Part shown: in pieces, positions 1-18,949 of the stretch
Numbering within the stretch: the stretch's first letter is position 1
Layout: each line of letters starts with the position of its first letter
Source: Lumbricus terrestris
Lineage: Eukaryota; Annelida; Clitellata; Crassiclitellata; Lumbricidae
Direction: 5' to 3'
NCBI GenBank assembly: GCA_949752735.1
Contig: OX457038.1
Span: 21,159,155-21,223,154, forward strand
Length of the DNA stretch: 64,000 nt
Program-made: the position numbers and the translations under genes
Notes under the pieces: generated by a model
What the model saw: only the letters and a program-made list of their open reading frames with translations
The model's database searches: none
Told to the model about the DNA's origin: nothing

Positions 1-162
1 TCCACCAGATTTAGGTAAAGCATCATGCTCATTTTCAGTGTAATTTTATATCCTTGTATTATATAGTACACTAGTTGGGGTACTCAGCGTTGGCCGTTGT
101 CTGTTCCCTTGATCACTCTCTGACACATTCTATAAGCACTTAAAAACTGTTCTGTTTGTCCG

Positions 163-231
163 TACTGGATTTGGGAGCGCCTCTGAGTAGTTTCCTTGAA
201 GAGGCGCTATATAAATACTCGAATGAATGAA
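163..231 (+). repeat. SINE 3' tail fragment
   Basis: The stretch reads as a 'gggagcgcctctgagtag' block followed by 'gaggcgctatataaat' and a GAAT-rich end. The same end motif closes the two full SINE copies at 44928-45130 and 56301-56513, so this is a 5'-truncated copy of that family. Confidence 0.6.
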
Positions 232-1139
232 TAATACGCGCATCTTGGCCTTCCACTTACACATGCAGTGTCATACACGCGTAATTACATAGGTCTATTT
301 AAAAGCATTAATCCGTTTATTCGGTAATCACATCATAAAGCAATAATAAAAGCATGGCCAGTAGAAATAATAAGAGCTGACTATGCAGGAGAACCTAAAG
401 GATCGTGTAATATGAGTGTTTATTGTGATAGTGTAAGCCTTTGAAATAATTTAATTGTGGTTTATGTAAAATTAATCTCTCTAAGTGATAGAAATGAGAA
501 GTGAGTTGCAATGGTTGAGTCGACTAGAAGCTTGGGTAGAAGTTAGCTTAGTTAGGGATAGTAAAAGAATTCTAATATAGGATTCTGCAGATATTCCTTC
601 GGTGAAATTGTATGGATTTGCTTATAAAAATATAAGGTTTTCGCCCCCACCAACCCTGGCCCCATGGTGGTAGAAATTCGCAAACCCTCCACGGGCGTGT
701 CATGCAGAGACCGACAGGTTTGGAGTGAAAAGCTCAAAAACTGTGGAAATGCATACCTGTCAAACAAACAGAAATACAGACAGAAGCTTCTCTTGATTTA
801 TAATTATAGATTACTTATTGAAGAATCGTGCTTCAGAACAAAACTTGGGAAGCTGGTTAAAGCGCGAGTAATGTGTTTAAACTAGATCAAGGTGAAATTT
901 ATGCTAGTCCCTTAATGAGGCAGTTTCTTATTGCTATATATGTTGGCTTATAAAGATTTTAACGTGTTCAATGAGAACGAATTCAATGAAAAATTTCAAT
1001 TGCAAACTCTGTTGACATGTAGGCTACATTGTACAAGAGCTAGTTTAATTTCCAGCTCCACTAATATATGCTATGGAGAGAATAGTCTCGTGTGTCTTAG
1101 CCTTTATGTTAATACATACTAGATGCCTGCAGTGAGTGT
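232..1139. other. Non-coding stretch, nothing recognised
   Basis: AT-rich sequence with only short, unsupported open frames. I see no exon-like frame with convincing splice sites, no RNA gene and no terminal inverted repeats. Confidence 0.5.
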
Positions 1140-1427
1140 TTTATAATGTCTTGGAAAGAAAGATGCCTCGCTTATAATTTTATGGTTAATAAATTATAGA
1201 CTTTCGCAATGAGAGTGTTTGCTATGTGTTATAGAAATAATAATTGCATCGTCTATTTAGGTTAATAAATAATAGGTTTTGTACAGCGAGGGTCTGTTAT
1301 ACGTTATGAAAAGAATAATTTCCTCGTCTATTTATAAGTTAATAAATAATAGGTGGTTGTACTGTGACGGTCTATTATATGTTACAGAAAGAATAATTTC
1401 CTCGCTTATTTAGGCTAATAAAAAAGG
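1140..1427. repeat. Diverged ~80-bp tandem repeat
   Basis: Units beginning 'ttaataaat' recur at 1186, 1262 and 1349, with a partial unit at each side. Each continues through a 'gtctgttatatgttat' type block and ends near 'cctcgtctatttag'. Spacing is 76-87 bp, so the array is old and carries indels. Confidence 0.6.
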
Positions 1428-1945
1428 CTGTCTAATAGGTGCATCTAATGATTGTGGGTCTATGTTCCGACTCACATCAGCTCGGTTTAATAGTCGTAAA
1501 TTAATTAAATTAAATATCCACTTCATTATAATTATTCATCGTTTGTCTAATATGCGTTCTATTTTCTATCCAATGTACATCAGAGAACAAACAGGTGGAG
1601 GTAATGACATCCATCAGAATGTTTGTTCCGTGGAATGAAGGTTTTGGTGATGAAAATACTGGGGAATACCAACAGCTAGAAACACAAACGGAAGACAAGG
1701 TTTTGATTTCAATCATATTATTCACTTTGAAGATTGTATGAAATAATTCGGTCGGCGTCTAAAATGTGGCTTTTACGCTGAACCTCTTATTGACTGTCGG
1801 ACTTTATTCTGAGCCAAAACTTAAAGCGACGGTTATTATTAATCATGTTAAAGGTAAAATTGAATAGATTTGCACTTAAGCGAACGCTGACCAATTATCA
1901 CTCAACATAATTTTGCATAAATACATTGTAGCATCTAATTGTAGA

Positions 1946-3054
1946 CATGGGCGCCCGCAGAAATTTTTGCAGGGGGGGCAAACTTTTTATGATAGTTATC
2001 AATCTTTTTAGTAGCAAGAGCTTGAAAAATGTAATAATGGAAATTAAGAATAGGCCTACGGGTATTTTTCAAAGAGGTTTCTTATGCAAATTTCTCAGTT
2101 TCATTTTGTGTATAATTTTTAATATGAATAGTTTCCTTAGAAATTTGTTAAAAATCTAAAAGCAGATGTTAAAAAATAGTTTCCTAAAGATGCGCTATAT
2201 AAGTCTATAGAATGAATGAATGAATAAATGAACGAAAAATAGGTGTCAGTTTTCAAGGGGCAAGTGCTCCTCTAGTTGCCTCTAAAGCACCACTCGAAAG
2301 TCAATCGCAGGGCACCAGCGTTTTCACAAGTGCTGCATCGAGTCAGAAGACTATTCCAAAGAGTAGTCAGAAAGAGGTCTGAGTCTGGTAGCCAGAGGGC
2401 CAGAGTAACTGTTAATGCGGGTGTCATTTAAGAAGGTGGAGGATTCGAGGATCAGATGATTGTGGGTATCAATCCTTTTGAACAGATCTCTTTGTCAGTT
2501 TTGGGTGTAAATCTTGAGGCGTGATAACCAGAGCCAAGTTTATCTACAGTTTGACCTCCCTGGATTCTGTACTGGCAGCTTGCAAAATGGACAAAATGAA
2601 GCCTGGCTTATAGCAGACTTGGTTTATATAATTACAATGCTGGTGAATAAGCAGCTCTCCTTGATGTAATTTCAGTGTACTTTGAGAAATTTTCAACTTT
2701 TTGCATTAGTATTTAATTTTTTTGCAGTTGTGATCATTTGCGCTACAGCTGATTTCCACTCAAGTAGGCCGTAATCGATAGGCCTGCTGATTGCATGGGC
2801 GCCCACAGGAGGGTTAAAAACCAATGGTCATTGTTACAGTTTTTAGAAAGAGCTTGAATATGCAAGGCAGAAAGTTATATGAGCATGTTTATTTCTATAT
2901 CTAAATGTAGATTTCTGACTGTATAATTCATATCATTGGTGCATTAAGGCAAAGAAATTGGTTAAAAACCCAAAAGTAGTAGTTAAAAACATATGTGTTT
3001 CAATTTTCCAGGGGGGGCAAGTCCCTCCCTTGCCCCTATGTGCGGGCGCCCATG
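1946..3054. mobile_element. Non-autonomous DNA element with 8-bp TSD (hAT-like)
   Basis: The ends are inverted: 'catgggcgcccgcag' at the left and 'gcgggcgcccatg' at the right. Both sides are flanked by the same 8-bp direct repeat, attgtaga (1938-1945 and 3055-3062). An 8-bp duplication is typical of the hAT superfamily, though other superfamilies also make it. There is no transposase. A second left-end-like copy of the terminus sits inside at about 2796, pointing to an internal nesting or duplication. A SINE tail fragment lies near 2185-2225. Confidence 0.75.
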
Positions 3055-3062
3055 ATTGTAGA

Positions 3063-4560
3063 TCGGTTTAACTATTCCTTGCTTCTAATAGTTATATAAA
3101 CCAATTTAAGTTCTAATACGCGTTATGACGGAAAGACGCTAAATTAAGTTCTGCACAGATTGGCCTAAAAGTAAAGATTAAAAAGTCTGAACTGATTTGG
3201 GAAAAAATACAGAAATGACCAGGAAATAGCTGTAAACTTGCATGAACTATTCAACACTTGATCAGATACCTTTTGTTATACTCTCTAATTAGTGTGTCAT
3301 TCGACGTGTCGTTACCAACAATGTTTACACTCGATTCATTGAGTAGAGATGCAGCAATTGACTGTAATGTTTCAGCTGCACTACGCCCTCGACGGTTGTC
3401 CGGGATATGAAGGACTGGCGGTCACTGGATTTAGGTAAGGCAATAATCCACAGAATACTTAACCCATAAGACTTGCAGAAGTTTATAGCACAACTGTACT
3501 CACAGAGTGATGCATTCAATTAGTCAGTAGCTAAGAATAGGGTCAGCAGGGTTCCAGCGTAATCAATTGCGTCATTAGCAAGGCGTTAAGGTAGGTTTGA
3601 TCTATTGCTAGACGGTCGCTTCTAAATGAATCTGGAGACGACAGCTACTGCATAAAAAGCCGTGTGCTGTAGAAACGGTTCAGTCGACGACCGATCGACC
3701 GACCGACCGATAGGCCTAGACGAGATGTTGGTCGAAGTCCTGCATGCTGCAGCCAATTCGAATTATGCATATAATTAAAGCTCGTCTGTTTGCTGTTGCT
3801 CCACGACTAACTGCAACTCATGTTTGCACGATAAGAATTGAATGAGCCACAATGTCATGTATGCAGTTGCTGCTGAATATGACCGTCCGCCATTTTGACA
3901 CAACCAGCTTAACTGAACTTTTCATTACGTGCACTGAATTCACGAGATTGTTTGTACCAATTTGAAGTAATAATGATGACTTCGGTACGATACGAAAGCT
4001 ATCTCATAGTGGAACTGAAAGCATCGAAGTCTTCGTACCATTTCGTGAGGTAGTCTCTTTTGTATTCTCTGTATTGCATGGCATAACGGACTCATTGGAC
4101 TATGTATGAGAAAGATCCTTTTAAATAAAACAAAATTACAAGTATCATAGCGTTCCAAAAGCATAAAATGCAAGTGGTGGGTCAACACTGGTGAGTGAAA
4201 TAAGTTTTTTTAGCTGCTTCTGCAGCATCTACAAAACGCAAAGCTCAATTTTAAGATTCGAATTGTATAAAGACTTCAAGACACGATCACGCATGTCGCC
4301 TAGGTATATCTCTGTTCTGACCTTGCTTAACGTGTTCTCTTGTCTACTGCTGTAGTTTTTGTCAGTTTTTCGCTCAAATCTTTCAAAGGTCGAACTTGTT
4401 CTCATTTGTTCACGCAGTTTTAAATCTCGTTTTCGTTATAAGAACTTCTATTACTACAGTTAAAGTGTACATGCATGTTGCCTCGGGAATGCTACATGTG
4501 ATTTGTTTCTTTGCTATAAGTTGCGTCTATGTCAGCTTAATATAAGGCTAAGTAAACGAG
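3063..4560. other. Non-coding; expected upstream exons of mucin gene 1 not found
   Basis: By comparison with the larger paralogue, the first part of the SEA domain of gene 1 should lie upstream of 4636. I examined stretches after acceptor-like sites at about 4217 and 4350, but neither gives the required phase-2 junction. A short GACC-rich run lies at about 3695. No other structure was recognised. Confidence 0.4.
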
Positions 4561-4561
4561 A

Positions 4562-4573
4562 ATTGATTGATTT

Positions 4574-4622
<49 letters not shown>
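4562..4622. repeat. (GATT)n microsatellite
   Basis: About 15 tetranucleotide units of ttga/gatt. It ends 14 bases before the proposed acceptor of the first recognised exon of mucin gene 1, so it occupies the place where a polypyrimidine tract would be expected. Confidence 0.9.
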
Positions 4623-4623
<1 letters not shown>

Positions 4624-4635
4624 GACTCGGTTTAG

Positions 4636-11026
<6,391 letters not shown>

Positions 11027-11143
11027 AAAAGAGAGAGATCCACTCAATGACCTCACATCAACAAGACCGGCAACGCTTTGCAGTCATTTCTACGCTATGA
11101 CATTTAGCATAGAAGTTTATGATGATTAAGCGAATTTTTAGTC

Positions 11144-11149
11144 ATTAAA
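11144..11149 (+). terminator. Possible polyadenylation signal ATTAAA
   Basis: A common variant of the AATAAA hexamer, 118 bases after the proposed stop of mucin gene 1. Confidence 0.35.
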
Positions 11150-12655
11150 CTTTTTATTAATTTATGAATATGTAAATCAGCCATTGCTTAGTACTCAATC
11201 GATTGACTTTAGTCTATTTGTTGTTGTTTTTCATCATTCTCATAGCCGGTATTCGCCTATCACCTATTGTTTTCATCATCACCTATTGTTTTCATCATCG
11301 TCGTCGAGTCATTGCTTTCGTCATCTTCTTCCTTTTCATTGTTTCCTGTTTCCTATTCTCATCATTTTCTTCTTCGTTTTTATCTGCTTCTTCATATTAG
11401 GCTATTATCGTCATCATCCAAGAAACAGACGTCATCAGCATATCGATCATAATAAGAAATTTTAGTAAAATGTTTAGCGATCTGTAGGCCAACTACACTA
11501 GACTTGTTTTTGTAACCATGAAACAAAACATAATCTCAACGCTATGAGTTTACATGCGCAGCAAGCAACTTGGCGTGAATTACTTGTAAACTAATTGCTT
11601 AGCCAGTTAGCAAGGTAGATTGTCTGTTGTAATAACTTCATCAAAGCAGTCACATAGGACATTGTAACTTGTGATAGTGCGTGCGTGCGTGCGTGCGTGT
11701 CTGCGTATAATCTTTTTCTATAGGCTACGTGCATGTGTTTTGGTGTGCTACAAAGCAAAGCATTGCATGAGAATGATTCTGATGCGTCAGTGAGTCTCCT
11801 GCCTCTCGGCCAACCAACAACGATCGCTAGCGAATGCTAGTTTGACTCATGGCCGAACATTGACCACAAGCATGCATCAACATCATTGTAACATTGTGAT
11901 AAGTCATCACCAATGCACATTGTGAACCAGCTCTGTATACGAGTTATTACTGAATTATTAGTATGCCTAATAACCATTAGCGATGTGTACATGTAGGTGT
12001 GTTAGCCTAATAGAAATATGCGCAGGAGCTGCATTTGATCAGATTATTTTGGACGATATCAATATCTGTAGGTTGTGTTTCTAAAGCCTAGAAAGAATAC
12101 TTTGATCATATTATATGGAATTATAACTGCGTTAGTTTCGTTCATAGCTAAAGACGCATCTCAATGCAAGGATACAAATATAAGTAAGCTTAGCCTACAA
12201 ATATGTCTGCTATAATTGAAACTTAGCTGATAATAAACGACAGTTGAACTACCTACTTGATAAATTATTACGATTGCCCTAGTTTATAGTTTGGTTTAAG
12301 AATCAGATTAATAGACTCTTGAAATTATCTACATTAACGACTATAATACGAGTCTATGTTATGGGCCGACGAGAGCCGAATACTTTCACGCTATTCAACT
12401 CTACTGCCTTACGTTGTACTTTATCTCTGCTTTGGTCTTGGCTGAGATCGCAGTCTAATAAATATTCATGATAATTATGTGGAGCGTTAAAGACTTCGCT
12501 GATGAACTTAAGCGATTGCATTTCTAGATAAGCCATAATGGGCGACGTATCTGATTAGCAACGATAATAGGCCAACTGTCCACTTTAGGCTAAAGTTATA
12601 TAATATTTATGTCACTCAGACGTAGAGGAAGCATAGGACATCCATTTTGGCAATC
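11150..12655. other. Intergenic, nothing recognised
   Basis: Contains a TCATC-rich stretch (11230-11400), a short tgcg run near 11682 and several small open frames without splice or domain support. I see no gene. Confidence 0.5.
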
Positions 12656-12663
12656 ATTGACGG

Positions 12664-14031
12664 CAGGGACGGATCCAGTGGGGGGGGCAATCCGGCCATT
12701 CCCCCATCTGACCTTTACACAGAACGTACGTGACCATTACTCAGTGTGTCACATGAAAGAAGATATTGGCACTAATGCTAAACTACTTGTTCAGCAATTG
12801 AGTCTTTTAATTCATGTCCTCCTGATGTTCTTAAAACAGTTTAGAGTTTAGACCATGTCGAATGAAATTTACCACACTTCCCGTTTGTATGGCTGAAACT
12901 GAGAGAACGTTCTCGAAAGTAGGCAACGTAAACTGCTCTCTGGTACACAATGACCAGCTTGACGCTTGACGCTCTACTGATGTTGAAGACTCATCGTGAA
13001 ATAATATCAGATAACGAGTACATCATTAGGCTACTGTACATAATCAGTTACTCTGTCACTGGTGGAAGGTGCTTAATCTAGACTTCTCCAATACTCAGTA
13101 GCGCTCCAGACTCAGCCACGCCTAAAGAGAACAGTCTAAAGAGTAGAGTAGAAAGTAGTCTAAAAGGCTCTAGACACTAGACGTAGTTCCACAGGGACTC
13201 AGGGACCCCATTCCAGGTTGCAAGTCTGCAGCGCTAGAAAAGACACGGCGCTGCGTAATAGAAGTGCGCCACCGTTAACAACAAGAAGCTCAGGCTGCTT
13301 AGAAGAGCGGGGAGAGCCACGGCATAGCGTTCTATAGCAATTCCTGCTAAGTGTGTCCTGGTCAGCAATTCTGGACCCTTATGGGCAACAAAGATAAGCC
13401 GATTCCAGTGCTACACTGTAAGCTTAGGGCTATAGACCTCTATATGCATAATTGCGCTTCCGTCTGCGGTATACATATATTGCCTAACTGTTATTCATAA
13501 TTCATTATAGATCTAATAGTCCAGCAGCAGCAGAACTGAGTTGCTAAACTTGATACATAATGAAATTATTATTGTTCCGTAATTATAATTATGTTCATTG
13601 AAATCTTAAACCACTCTTTTTATCAGAACTAAAATAATATAGTAGCCCAGTTTTGCTAAGGTGACATCTTGAAATGGTACAAGTACAACGTGGAAACTCA
13701 ATAAGAAGCTGTTACCGTACTATTGTAAGTTTATTTATTAAAGCTAAGAAATTGTTGCTAAATTGTAAGTTTATTTATTAAAATCATAGATCACTCTTAT
13801 CGGCATTGAAATAGTAAAGCAATTTTGCTTAGCTGCTGTCATTGCAATGTGTAGGCTAAATATAAAAAATTCTGCTGGGAGAGGGGCATTCCCTCCTCCC
13901 CCTATCGGCGCTGCGCCCCTCGGCGATTGAATTTCTGCCACTGTTCCTCCATGCATGCACCTACAAGTCCCACATACGTTGCTTCCTCCGCCCATTTGGC
14001 CCCTCAGAAAAGCTTTCTAGATTCGTCACTG
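12664..14031. mobile_element. Decayed hAT transposon
   Basis: Left end 'cagggacggatccag' and right end 'ctagattcgtcactg' are imperfect inverted repeats of hAT type. Flanking octamers attgacgg (12656-12663) and attgaagg (14032-14039) match at 7 of 8 bases. Near 12866-12980 a frame reads LPVCMAETERTFSKVGN, which resembles the C-terminal dimerisation motif of hAT transposases and soon meets a stop. The rest of the transposase is missing or unreadable. Confidence 0.7.
12866..12975 (+). pseudogene. hAT transposase C-terminal remnant
   Basis: About 36 codons in one frame match the hAT C-terminal (dimerisation) pattern, with conserved A-E-R-x-F-S followed by K and L residues, ending in TGA. No upstream DDE region was found, so it cannot be functional. 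Confidence 0.6.
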
Positions 14032-14039
14032 ATTGAAGG

Positions 14040-15083
14040 ACTACAGACAACAAACACCACAGTGTTTAGTGTTCACCGATAAGAGTTATTCTGTCTGGGT
14101 CAAGGTTCAGTCTGGCATCTAAACGTAGAAGGACATGCGTGTGTCTGAACAATTCATGTAGCTCCTTTCAAGCACTTAACAAAACGTAGCCTTCGTCAAT
14201 CTGCATGATGTTGGATGTCATTAAGACAGAAATTTTATTTTTGCAAGCAAAACCCTAAGCGGTATATAATTATAAAACCATAATTATGCAGCTGTGAAGC
14301 TACGACGAGATTGCTTAGTTAAAGTAGGCGTTCACCTGATACTCAAAGTGCGTCGACTGATGTTGAAAGAAAGGGGTGGACCAGCAAAAGCATGACTCTG
14401 AACGTAACAAGACATGTAGCAGGCGGAGGATGTCTGTTAGGAATTCGCAGACTCTCTCTTCTACTTTAGCCAGCACTCGTTGACGAATACGAGTTGTTTT
14501 AGTTCCAGTCTACGCTCAGTGGTCATCGTGGGATCATGTGACGGAACGCTTGCAGTCTCTTATTAACCCGAATCAAATGTTCGAATCACATTGCATGTGT
14601 GCTTGGCAGTTGCTTTATAGTTAAATGAAAACACTTGCATTCTACGTTATGATATTTACAAACATATATGAGGGCTGTAAAAGAAAACTCACGAATCATT
14701 TTCCGTGACGGACCTATACCATAATATTATGCCTACGCCAACAACTCTCTGCCACGGATGGCTGTTATCACGTTGTGCACTTACATAACATCGTGTGAGA
14801 CGAATCAGACGAACCGCGTTGATCCAGGCACACGCGAAAGAGATTGAGTGTAAAACCTTCTTTTAATGCGTAGCTCAGATGATCGATTCTAATCTATAGG
14901 CTGTACATGTAATAATTAATAGAGCTCATAGTCGTCTAATTGAAAGCAAATCGCTCTTCAGAGTGAAGTGAACCAATTCCTCAAACATCATATAATAATA
15001 TTATATGTCGTTACGATATTATCGTAAACTCACACAATTGAACGAGGTAGCCTCGCACTCACTATACCTTCCCCGAGGGTGCT
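14040..15083. other. Intergenic, nothing recognised
   Basis: No long frame, terminal repeats or RNA gene seen. Confidence 0.5.
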
Positions 15084-15392
15084 AGGACAAAATGTCCCCG
15101 GACAAAATGTCCCGGACAAAATGTCCCGGACAAAATGTCCCGGACAAAATGTCCCTGGACAAAAAGTTCCCGGACAAAATGTCCCCGGACAAAAAGTCCC
15201 CGGATAAAATGTCCCTGGACAAAAAGTCCCCGGACAAAAAGTCCCCGGACAAAAAGTCCCCGGATAAAATGTCCCTGGACAAAAAGTCCCCGGACAAAAA
15301 GTCCCCGGATAAAATGTCCCTGGACAAAAAGTTCCCGGACAAAAAATCCCCGGATAAAATGTCCCCGGACAAAATGTCCCGGACAGAAAGTC
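15084..15392. repeat. GTCCCCGGACAAAA minisatellite, array 1
   Basis: About 21 units of 14-15 bp, each with the palindrome gtccccggac followed by 'aaaat' or 'aaaaa'. Long frames on both strands are products of the repeat. The right flank 'gggtaaaagtgatgtcccta' (15396-15415) reappears in reverse complement beside array 2 (17751-17776), so both arrays are copies of one element in opposite orientation. Confidence 0.9.
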
Positions 15393-15589
15393 GCAGGGTA
15401 AAAGTGATGTCCCTACACTACGTCGCATAAGGCCTTTGTTTATTGTATACATGTATCGTTTCATATGAATTTCAGTTATTAACGAATACTGAGTGATCGT
15501 TTACTTCAAGGCATCCGTTTTTAAACTTAACGTGCCATATGTACAGGTACCCAGGGGAGGGGTGAAAATTTCCTTGTCAAAATGGGGGT

Positions 15590-15660
15590 GACGTCCGAGG
15601 GTAATTGTCGGGGAATAAGTCCGGGGAATATATCCAGGGGAAATGTCCGTTCCCCACCTA
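15590..15660. repeat. Degenerate 'gtcggggaata' repeats
   Basis: Three to four imperfect blocks of the form gtc-cgggg-aata. They resemble the unit of the neighbouring minisatellite with different base order and may be a diverged relative. Confidence 0.35.
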
Positions 15661-17170
15661 AACTATGCATCGGCGGCCTGTTGGGATTTTGTGCGGCTGC
15701 AGTATCACGCTAGACTGCGTCCGTGTGTGAGACTAAGCGTATACGTCCAAGATGGACCGTCTTGTCCGACAATGCCCTCACCTGAAGACAGCCCAACATT
15801 TGAAACAGCTGTGTAGAATGGCAGATGGGAACCTCTTAACTTCTTTCTTAGCGGACCAGGGCCGTGTTCTGAAACCGCTCCTAATTCAAACAGCAGGAAA
15901 TTATCATTTTCTCAAATTCTTCTGCGGTAATGCCATTTCTGGAAGGAATTCTCCCTCCATTTGAAGATGCCTAGATTAAACACTGGCCACTGCCTGTATA
16001 TCGGTCGCCCAGTCACTGTCGCCAGTGCAGAGCTATACTGCCAATTGAAGACATCTGAATCCACCATCTCAAAGAAGATGCTTTGTGGTCTTGCCCTTGT
16101 GAACAAAATCGAATGCATTGTATGTTGAATGCCTTATGTTCATCGCTTTATAATTAAATAGCAGCTATAGGGACTTTCAGAAGCGCTGCCAGTGCATGCA
16201 ATACCTAGACTCCTAGAGAATATGCAGGCTTTAAGACGAGAGAAAGATGACGAGAGATTACTATACCATAGAGAGGATGACAGACCGAAGTGTCCATTCC
16301 ATAAGGAGGGACCTATGCAGGCAAATGATAAGGATTGTGCCATGACGCGGGGAACAAAGACGTCAAGCCAATCAGAGACCTAAGAGGACGCAACGAAGTG
16401 GCAAAAATGGGGTGAGTACTGGATCACAAAGATATTTCGTGGCAAGACCCAATTGGGACTTGACGTTCAGGGGTTGTTGTCCCCAGAAATGGCATTTCCA
16501 GCCGCTCGAGCTAGAGCCATGACTGTGCAGAATCGAGTTTTGTTCTTCTTGGGCCCAGTCCATGGTCGGGATAGTGCCGATATGGCCCTCCGAACTCTTC
16601 GGTAGGTCGGGCCTGAAGTTGAAGGGGTTTCCAAATGAAATTTAGCTGCTCATTATGCCTATTGTGTCTGTTTATTTCTGAAACTCATGTATTTACAACT
16701 TACAAACTGAAGGCCCCAAATCGGAGTCGGATCGAGTGCCTCAAAGTCAGGTAGACCTACAGCTTCAGCAAACATAGTACAAATATTATTGATTTTGTGC
16801 ATAAGTAACGCCACTTAAACCGACTCAGGTCAGTATATAGAGTTTGTAAGCCTACTTTCCTAAGCACAGCGTTTATAACAAATTGTAATTCCTAATAGGG
16901 TGGGCCCATAATAAGACATGCGTGGGGCCTTCAAAACAATACCTCGGTAGGTCCAGATGTCATTAAGACGCGCCTGGCCTCAAGTTTGTAGGGGGCCTCC
17001 ACATTTATAAGTGTAGGCCTACTCCGAAACGCAACTGTAGAAATATAATAATTTTCTTATGTTAACCCCGTCATCACTGATGTAAATGTAGGTTAGGTCT
17101 AATTTTGTTGCTCAGATATGCCAAATTACATGCAAAAGGATGCAACATATGGACGGCAAAAAGTATATTA
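15661..17170. other. Non-coding with unassigned small frames
   Basis: Small frames at 15752-15964 (+, 70 codons) and 16192-16383 (+, 63 codons) have no recognisable domain. Parts of 16300-16520 look like mobile DNA but I could not assign a family. Confidence 0.35.
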
Positions 17171-17175
17171 GTGTA

Positions 17176-17262
17176 TTCATTCATTCATTTCAGGGATTTA
17201 TATAGCGCCTCTTCAAGCGTCTACTCATAAGCGCTCCCGACCCAACCACAATTAAAGAGAAC
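17176..17262 (-). repeat. SINE 3' fragment (reverse)
   Basis: The sequence 'tatatagcgcctcttcaagc' followed by 'ctactcataagcgctcccga' is the reverse complement of the SINE 3' end seen in full copies at 44928 and 56301. Confidence 0.65.
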
Positions 17263-17744
17263 AGTCTTGCAACATTGTTGTGTGGTGTAGTTAATGTTTA
17301 AGAGCCCCAAGCCTTTAGAGTGTTCAGGGGCCTAAGGTTGTCATGCCACTGCATAGTTACGTCCTCACGCTAACGATAGAGAAATAATTTCTCGACTGAA
17401 ATGATTGTCTCACAAAAAAGCTTATAATTAGGATAATTTATCAAGTATCAAAATAATGAGCGATCCGGACACACACCTTCAAGGCTGCCTATATGTAGAA
17501 CAAACGCAGATACTATGAAAAATAGCTGAGCCCTTGGCAAATTTGTACATTTCTGACGCAGGAATCGGAATTCTTCTAAATTGGTGAACCAAATGCAGCT
17601 TGCAATTGGTTGATTTGCTAAGAATGTTCTGTTATATTCAAAATGACTCGTTTTCATGCATTTAGAGAAGGTGGTTTTCTGACAGAAGGACTCTTTCTCA
17701 ATGTAGGTGTAGGCCTACCTATTGCTAGGCGTCCATGCGCTGGG
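17263..17744. other. Non-coding, nothing recognised
   Basis: No supported feature between the SINE fragment and the second minisatellite. Confidence 0.5.
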
Positions 17745-17750
17745 TTTAGG

Positions 17751-17998
17751 TAGTGTAGGGACATTACTTTTATCCTGGGACTTTTTGTCCGGGACATTTT
17801 GTCCGGGACATTTTGTCCGGGACATTTTGTCCGGGGACATTTTGTCCGGGGACTTTTTGTCTGGGGACTTTTTGTCCGGGGACATTTTATCCGGGGACAT
17901 TTTGTCCGGAGACATTTTGTCCGGGGACTTTTTGTCCAAAGACATTTTGTCCGGGACATTTTGTCCGGGACATTTTGTCCGGGGACATTTTGTCCGTC
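17751..17998. repeat. GTCCCCGGACAAAA minisatellite, array 2 (inverted)
   Basis: Same unit as 15084-15392 in reverse orientation (ggacattttgtccgggg form), about 16 units. The left flank from 17751 is the reverse complement of the right flank of array 1. Open frames here are not genes. Confidence 0.9.
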
Positions 17999-18001
17999 CA
18001 C

Positions 18002-18507
18002 GTCCCCGAGTACCAGACTGATTCACGCACAGGCTGCTACATCAAGCTCTTCCACTATGACCACTCGTACTGGGTTCATCATCACAATTGTCTATTAATG
18101 TGCCTAGTCGTGTATCTACTAGCCTAATATTAATGCTAACAGCATTAGGCCTACTATAACTATTGCTACCACTGATGCCCTGCTTTACAACACTAGAATC
18201 ATTCTTACTGTCACTTTAGTGACTATTAAATTTCTATTAGCAAACCACGGCACCCCACAACTATTTGGACGCCAACTTCAACTTTAAGAATTTGAATGTC
18301 TTGAATCGTTGAAATTCGACGAATCTTTGTTGAGTTATTTGATGTCCCACGCTACTTTTGGCGCTTTTGTTAACTATGCCAGATATTTTACTGTCAAGGT
18401 AAATGCAAATTCATTTGAAAGTAGTCATTATAATATGCACATTCCTGACAAACGCAATATTCGGTAGTATGTTTCCATGTGCTCAATGATATCTCTATAG
18501 TAGCCTA
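18002..18507. other. Non-coding, nothing recognised
   Basis: No feature supported. Confidence 0.5.
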
Positions 18508-18510
18508 TAG

Positions 18511-18946
18511 GGGGCCATCCATCATAAAGTACGTCACGCTATTTTTGACCATTTTTGACCCCCCCTTCCCCTGTCACAAACTGTCACAAGTCTCGGACCC
18601 CCCCCTAAAGTACGTCACACTTTCGAACAAAATTATTTAAAACATAACCATTTACCTAACCCTCTAAACCCTAGGATACTATCCCTAATTCCTCTGATAG
18701 TGACATGTGTCTCTAAACGCTTTGATAGTGACGGGAAATCAACTTTTATCCCGCCAGGCCAGGTTTTAGACACGCCTGGCCGGGCTGGGTCGGATTCTAG
18801 GTACTAAGAACAAAAAAATATAAAAGAATTTAAAAAATAAATGTGTGACGTCACACATGGCCTGACCCCTCCCTCTGTCACAAACTGTCACACTTTCTTA
18901 CACCTCCTTCCCCCCCCGGAGCGTGACGTACTTTATGGACGGCCCC
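18511..18946. mobile_element. MITE-like element with ~25-bp TIRs
   Basis: Left end 'ggggccatccatcataaagt' continuing 'acgtcacg' pairs with right end 'cgtgacgtactttatggacg' continuing 'gcccc'. Sub-terminal 'cccccccttcccctgtcacaaactgtcaca' type blocks are repeated near both ends. Flanked by TAG on both sides. No transposase. Superfamily not assigned. Confidence 0.75.
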
Positions 18947-18949
18947 TAG

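Noticed and set aside
4217..4300. Possible upstream SEA exon of gene 1 after 'gtttttttag'
   Set aside because: The frame gives a helix-like peptide, but it ends in phase 0 while the next exon requires phase 2.
4350..4412. Possible exon after 'ctactgctgtag' (VFRSNLSK...)
   Set aside because: Excellent acceptor, but no donor gives the required phase.
15084..15392. CRISPR-like array
   Set aside because: No unique spacers; units are contiguous 14-15 bp repeats in a eukaryotic context.
15030..15464. Frames of the type SPDKKSPDKM and GTFCPGTF
   Set aside because: By-products of the gtccccggacaaaa minisatellite. The same happens at 17654-18127.
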